From Escarpia spicata (Eukaryota > Annelida > Polychaeta > Sabellida > Siboglinidae), in NCBI GenBank assembly GCA_963995525.1, contig OZ023210.1, positions 62,560,833-62,624,832 on the forward strand: a stretch of DNA of 64,000 nucleotides, written 5' to 3'. The notes beneath the pieces are model-generated. The model was not told where the DNA came from. It worked only from the letters and a program-made list of their open reading frames with translations, and ran no database searches. Shown in pieces: positions 58,920 to 64,000 of this stretch (positions are counted from its first letter, which is position 1; every line of letters begins with the position of its first letter). The translations under genes and the position numbers were made by a program.

Positions 58920-60060
58920 GGGTTTCGCAAATGTAGGTCCTGTGAAACCCAACTCATCCAAGCTGTCGACGACCTAGCAATGGTGGCCAGATCGACGCTG
59001 TGCTGTTTGATTTCTCAAAGTATCCCACCACCATCTGGCTACCAAACTTCACCACTACGGAGTGCGAGGGAAGATGTTGGACTGGGTCAAAAGCTTCCTG
59101 AGCAGCCGCACCCAGGAAGTCATTCTGAAAGGCAAAAGATCGTCGGCTGCAGTGACCTCAGGCGTCCCACAGGGTTCAATCCTTGGACCCATCCTTTTCC
59201 TTTGCTACATAAATGACCTACCAGACCAAGTGTCCTCTACTGTACGCCTGTTTGCTGATGACTGTCTCCTGTACCGAAACATCAACTCACGAGATGATGC
59301 AGATAAACTACAAGATGACATATACAAGCTACAGATGTGGGAAAAGAACTGGCTGATGGAGTTTAATCCGGACAAGTGCGAAGTTATCCGAATTACCAAC
59401 AGAAGGAAGAAGAGAATTGTCAGTGATTACTCTATCCACGTCAACAATTGAAGGAGGTCAAAGGAGCCAAGTACCTTGGAGTAACCATCGACAGGACACT
59501 AACTTGGAGCGAACACATCAATAGCATGATTAACGAAGGCTAACAACACCAGAGCTTTCCTACAGCGGGACATCAGCAGATGCCTACAAGCCACCAAAGC
59601 ATTATGCTATCAGACGTTCGTTAGACCCATCGTGGAATATGCGTCGACAGCATGGGATCCATCACAGAGAAGAACATCAAGACCGTGGAAAATGTACAAC
59701 GACAAGCTGCTCGCTTCGTGAAGAGCGACTACCGTCGACGCAGCAGTGTGACAACCATGATCGAAAGTCTGAAATGGGAGACCCTTGCGAGTAGGCGGGT
59801 TAATGCCAAGCTCATAATGCTCTACCGCATCAGGAACAAGTTAGTGGACATAACAACGACTTCACTCACCGCCGCGTCAACTCGTACCAGAGGCAACGCA
59901 TATCGCTACTTCCAAACATTCACCCGCATCGACGCATACAAGCACTCATTCTTTCCAAGCACCATCAAATCGTGGAACAAATGCACACAACAGCTAGTTA
60001 GCAAACAATAACTGAACTCATTTAGAAAGCATCTCCTCTCGCCTGTTTAACGTAATTTCC
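58920..60060 (+). mobile_element. Non-LTR retrotransposon RT, 3' half (unit B end)
   Basis: Same RT as 36065-36754, but it continues past 59597 through a C-terminal region (FVRPIVEYASTAWDPS, NVQRQAARFVKSDYRRRSSV, FFPSTIKSWNKC) to a stop near 60009. Catalytic LFADD is at 59248-59262. The Tyr codon at 59216 is intact here. A one-base loss near 59441 and further shifts near 59530 and 59660 break the frame. It is 5'-truncated near 58920. This is the original locus in which the duplication's right breakpoint fell. Confidence 0.88.
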
Positions 60061-60940
60061 GCCCATAAAGCTATAGGCACACCGACGATAGGGTCCTCTA
60101 ACCTGACTAAACTTCACAAAATAAGCAATAGACCCAAGCCAGCGCTACACCACCCGCTATTTGCGACGGCCCACCCACGCTCGACAATACTCTAGCCACG
60201 TACGTGTGGCTGGTACAGAGTTCTGAGCTGTACATAAGAAGAACAGTTACAAAATGCTCCATTCCCCCAACTGCCTGCAACATATGCATAGACGACATTG
60301 CTGAAACTGCATGCTACGGTTGTGCGGGAGGCCCCCCATTCCTTTCCACTGCCCGCAGCAGTTTAACGTTACGACATAGACACACCACTACACTAATCTT
60401 CATGATCCCTCGTGTGGCCAAGCGCCTTCTGGCCCCTTACCCAAACCTGCCCGGCTTTGTTGAACCTGCCAGGAGCCGAGACTCCCGCCGGCATAGCTTC
60501 GGGGTTCATTGAGACATCAAACAATGTGACCTCAACGAAACATCGAAACGCCCTCTTCTGCTGTTGTCTCTAGATGGTGTTTGGTCAGCCTTTTGGACAG
60601 CAGCACACTCTACATCGTCACCGACGGTCCTTCTTCCGCGTCGGAGTCCAACGCGCACCCGGCGCCCAGGATCGACCCGACAACTGTCAGCAAGACGGCT
60701 ATCATAACGAAGCTGGCCGTCCAAGGGTTAAGTGACGAGTCTCATTCTGCTACTGCAAGAAACAACAATGTCGTCAGCGACCAGTAGCTATGTTATAAAT
60801 GCAAGACGTTTAGGTCGATGGAAATGTTCGTATTCTTTTCAGTGGTAATGAAATATTATGTAGTTGTTCAATTAACTTTGCACGTACGTATTTCATTCAA
60901 CCGTCGCAGAAATGTGTAATTGTGAAATGTCTAAATCCAG
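60061..60940. other. Interval between retroelement fragments
   Basis: No recognised domain. An open stretch at 60581-60787 follows an acceptor-like TTGTCTCTAG, is moderately CpG-rich and encodes a Ser/Thr-rich peptide. It could be part of a gene or an element, but no family is recognised. Confidence 0.35.
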
Positions 60941-60959
60941 TCAGCCTATGTGCAGTAGT

Positions 60960-61243
60960 TGAATGGTTTGACATGTCGATTTTGTGTTGTGCTTAAAACA
61001 TTATTTAATAAACATGCTCCTATTGCCTATAAATTTGTTTCACAAATAATACCCTCTCCTTGCATGACTACCATAATCCTGCAATCTAAAAGACGGCGAC
61101 GTTATCATGAGCACGTATGGCGTAAAACAGGGTCAGCATTGAATGGGTCACGCTATACTAAACAATGTCATCACTGTAATAGGCAAATAGCAAAAGCAAA
61201 TTCAAATTATTTCACAAAAATGGTGTCAAGACTCTACACATAA
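60960..61243 (+). mobile_element. Non-LTR retrotransposon linker fragment
   Basis: The frame encodes LFNKHAPIAYKFV, then SKRRRRYHEHVWRKTGSALN, SRYTKQCHHCNRQIAKANS and YFTKMVS. This is the endonuclease-to-RT linker typical of Jockey/CR1-type ORF2. No RT follows in frame, so it is an isolated fragment. Confidence 0.75.
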
Positions 61244-61299
61244 TGCCTGCTCCAGCCCTACCTAAACTACAAACAAGTTCTCTTCGTGATATGTTCTCA

Positions 61300-62545
61300 A
61301 GTTATTATGTTATGTGTTTGGAAGATATTACCAAGCTAGTCACGGACAGAAAGCTAGTTACGGACAGGAAAGATGTGCTACAGGTCTGGGAAGAGTATTT
61401 CAAGACGCTGCTGAACCAACAAGAAAGCAAAGAACTAGATCTGCCAAGTGCAGTAGAGGGAGAAGTAAACGTGAAGGAGATTGTGGATGAAGAGGTAGAG
61501 AGAGCAATGAAGAAGATGAAGAAAGGACGGGCGACTGGTATTGATGCAGTACGAGTGGAACTGCTGGTGGTGGCCGAACGCATTGGAATCTGGTGGACAA
61601 GATTGTTGAATACCTGCATGAGAGAGGGAAAGATCCCAGAGGAGTGGAGAACAGGAATAGTAGTTCCGATATGGAAAAGAGAGGGAGACGTGCATGACCA
61701 AGGGAAATATAGAGGCATCACGTTGCTGAGCCACATGCTGAATATGTAGGAGATGGATGGAAGGATAAGAACAATAGTTGAAGGAGAAATCAGAGAAGAA
61801 CAACAGGGCTTCAGAAGAGGAAAAGGTACAGCTTATGGAATGTGTGCGCTAAGACAGCTGATCGAAAAGAAGTTGGAGGGACAGGAGAGTATGGCTGTGG
61901 GTTGGGCAACAAAGCAAAAAACTGGAAATACACCTGGAGGGGAAGAAACTAAAACAAAGAGACAGTTTTGTATAGCTAGGCGGAGCTGTATGTGGGGATG
62001 GCTCCTCAGAGACAGAAATTCGCAGGAGAATACAAGCAGGGGCGAATGCATGAAGAAAAGTAGAAGGTGTGATGGGAGACAGGCACATATCGAGAAAATT
62101 CAAGGGAATGGCACTATGCGCATGTGTGACACAAGCCTACCTGTATGGCCTAGAAAGTGTAGTAATGACAGAGAAACAACAGGAGAGTGTACAAGTGTGC
62201 GAAAACAACTGGGCCATGATAATTACGGGGGTAAAGAGAACAGATAAGCGAAGAGTGGAAGAGCTGAGTGAGGATGCTGGTGTGAAAGAAAGTTTCAAGA
62301 AGAAGTTGGTGAGAAGTCGGTTGAACTGGGCAGGATATGTGGAGCGAATGGGAGAAGAACGGATGGCAAAGACAGCAGATGCCCGGAGAGTGGAGGGAAA
62401 AAGAAGACGAGGGCGACCGAGACTGAGTTGGGAGGACTGCGTGAAGAGAGACCTGGGGGGATGGAAAGGGGGATGGAGAAAAAGAGCAAAAGACCGAGGA
62501 GAATGGAGAAGGGTGGTAGAGAAAGTAGTGCAAGCGCAATGAGGA
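61300..62545 (+). mobile_element. Non-LTR retrotransposon ORF2 remnant with deleted RT core
   Basis: Encodes VWEEYFKTLLNQ, then AMKKMKKGRATGIDAVRVEL, GKIPEEWRTGIVVPIWK and YRGITLLSH (RT fingers), then EEQQGFRRGKGTAYGMCALR. After EGQESMAVG it jumps to VCGDGSSETEIRRR-like sequence and a C-terminus (YLYGLESVVMTEKQQESVQV, RGRPRLSWEDCVKRDLGG). The segment that should hold the catalytic Asp pair is missing. The frame is broken near 61748 and 61900-62060. Confidence 0.85.
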
Positions 62546-62639
62546 GGAAGAGAAAGAAACGAAAATGTCAACGTATCCAAGCCAGCCTCACCCCTGAAGA
62601 CAGGGACCGACAGGGAGAACAACACCACTAAGTGGGTAG

Positions 62640-63610
62640 ACGAGGGATCACCAGTAGATATCATCTACTTAGATTTGCAAAAAGCTTTCGACAAAGTGCT
62701 TCAAAGAGGCTTCAAACTTGGAAAATCAGTTTTCAGTGGGGTACCACAGGGATCAGTACTGGGGCCTATATTATTCTTAATATATATACTAACGATTTGA
62801 ACGATTATATAACAAGCAAGGTGTTGAAATTTGGCGGATGATACAAACGTGTTCAGAATGATTAAAAGTGATGGAGATTTGCAAGATGATCTTGACAGGT
62901 TGATCAATCGTTATGAAAAGTGGCAAATGTTGATTAATTTGAGAAAATGTAAATGCCTCCACACAGGACATGGGAACGAAAATGTAGAATATACAATGGG
63001 GGGGTTCTGTACTAAGTACTACTGTAAAAGAAAATGACTTAAGATTAATCGTTAGTGCTGATATGAAAGTTTCAGAGCAGTGCAGAATTGCACCTACAAA
63101 GGGAAATCAAATCCTTGGATTAATTAGGCGAAATATAGCGTATAAGGAAAATTAACTAGTAATACCGCTGTACAAAACAATAGTTAGGCTTCATTTATAA
63201 TATCGTATACAAGCGTGGAGGCCATATCGCAAGAAGGACATAGATATGTTAGAAAGAGTAGAGAGGAGAGCGACTAAAATGATACCAAAACTGAGAGGTC
63301 TTAGTTATGAAATACGCCTAAAATAATGTGGTTTAACAACACCAGAGACCAGGAGATTGAGAGGAGATCAGATAGAAGTGTTTAAAATATTGAATGGTGA
63401 TGAAAATATTTATAGGAATATTTTTCTCAATTTAAGAAACATAGAAAGACTAGAGGACATGAAGTTAAATTAGCAAAGGAGCAGTGTAGACTAGTTATAA
63501 GAAATTCTCATTTTCACAAAGGACTATATAAATAAATGAATGGAACAAATTATCAGCTGATTGTGTGGGTGCTAGTAGCGTGAATATGTTTAAAAATTAA
63601 ATCGTCACAT
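62640..63610 (+). mobile_element. CR1/L2-type LINE RT fragment, internally deleted
   Basis: Encodes VDIIYLDLQKAFDKV, then a deletion, SVFSGVPQGSVLGPILFLIY, NDLNDYITSKVLKF, (shift) ADDTNVFRMIKSDGDLQDDL, RYEKWQMLINLRKCKCLHTG, and later LERVERRATKMIPKLRGLSY and TRRLRGDQIEVFKILNG. This block order is diagnostic of CR1-like RT and its C-terminal domain. Several stops and shifts are present. Confidence 0.9.
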
Positions 63611-64000
63611 ACCTCTAAAGGGATACACGTAGATAAAAGGGTTGGACTCTCGATAAGCCAAATGGCTTTCTTGTCCATCTGCCATCTATACTTAATTCTC
63701 TGGGTAGCAATCTTGTTAAATCTTGCTAAAATAATATTACCGACTGCACCATGTGCCGGGTTAATCGAGAAAGATGTTCCGTGGTCAGTTCTTTGGCACT
63801 GGTCTAGAGAGGAGGGCGGAAGTAGCTCGACGCGACTGTTGCGTCACTTTGGTATTTATTTGTCGTTATTTTGTTTGTAACGCAGTTTCGGCATACTACA
63901 ACTAGAACACGTACGTTGGCTATTGTGCGATGTTGTGCATTATACATGCAAATACAGGCAGGTCTCCTGGATTGTTTCTGCAAATATCTAACAGCACTCC
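63611..64000. other. Right edge, nothing recognised
   Basis: May include the decayed 3' tail of the CR1-like fragment (to about 63740). No gene is seen. Confidence 0.4.

Larger units (their letters stand above)
36755..59597. repeat. Tandem segmental duplication, unit B (22.8 kb, enlarged)
   Basis: This is the second copy of unit A. It is longer by about 7.6 kb because of a larger 52-bp satellite (about 1.5 kb more) and a nested 6-kb tandem duplication (46422-52433 repeated at 52434-58399). Homology to A ends at GCCACCAA near 59597. There, unit A instead runs into the A/B junction. Confidence 0.93.

Noticed and set aside
61753..62542. Overlapping frames as separate host genes
   Set aside because: They are frameshifted parts of one LINE ORF2 remnant (similar block order, shared motifs such as RGRPRLSWEDCVKRD).

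Overview
This is a eukaryotic window from an invertebrate animal: spliced genes with GT-AG introns, AT-rich non-coding DNA, microsatellites, minisatellites, and LINE and Penelope-like retroelements. The LIM region of the left-hand gene most resembles the Zasp52/Enigma type seen in protostomes. A lophotrochozoan such as a mollusc is my best guess, but this is inference.

Left part (1-15 kb, + strand). This holds the 3' portion of a PDZ-LIM gene of the Zasp52/LDB3/PDLIM (Enigma) family. Nine successive coding exons plus one alternative exon are readable. They carry two ZASP-motif (ZM) exons, a Pro/Ser-rich linker and three C-terminal LIM domains ending in a stop at 14506-14508. The phases close exactly at 1,572 coding nt, or 523 aa in this window; the PDZ exons must lie upstream. 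The second half of LIM2 is encoded by two 121-bp exons with identical phases, which looks like a mutually exclusive pair. A 78/79-bp tandem array copies the end of the LIM3 exon together with its splice donor.

Middle-left (15-21.5 kb). This is mostly unassigned intergenic DNA. It contains a pogo/Tc1-like MITE, a long (GT)n tract, an ETS/CRE composite promoter motif and a C/G-rich repeat.

Right part (21.56-59.6 kb). A tandem duplication dominates. Unit A (21564-36754, 15.2 kb) is followed by unit B (36755-about 59597), which was enlarged by a nested 6-kb tandem duplication and by satellite growth. Each unit carries a complete LITAF-like zinc-ribbon gene on the minus strand (four exons with coding sequence, 137 aa). 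A third set of LITAF 5' exons sits in the nested duplication. The introns are packed with satellites: a 52-bp repeat with about 21, 49 and 5 copies, (TA)n-CCGGTAGACC, and a 66-bp array at the last acceptor. A dead Penelope-like element with GIY-YIG and inverted terminal repeats, foldback MITEs and a tRNA-like insertion date the duplication steps.

Right end (58.9-63.6 kb). This is a graveyard of at least four 5'-truncated or internally deleted non-LTR retrotransposon fragments. One supplies the DNA in which the 15-kb duplication breakpoint lies.

No prokaryotic operon, CRISPR array, rRNA or convincing functional tRNA was seen. The most interesting signals are the alternative LIM2 exons, the two independent arrays that multiply splice sites, and the layered duplication of LITAF with uneven divergence between copies.
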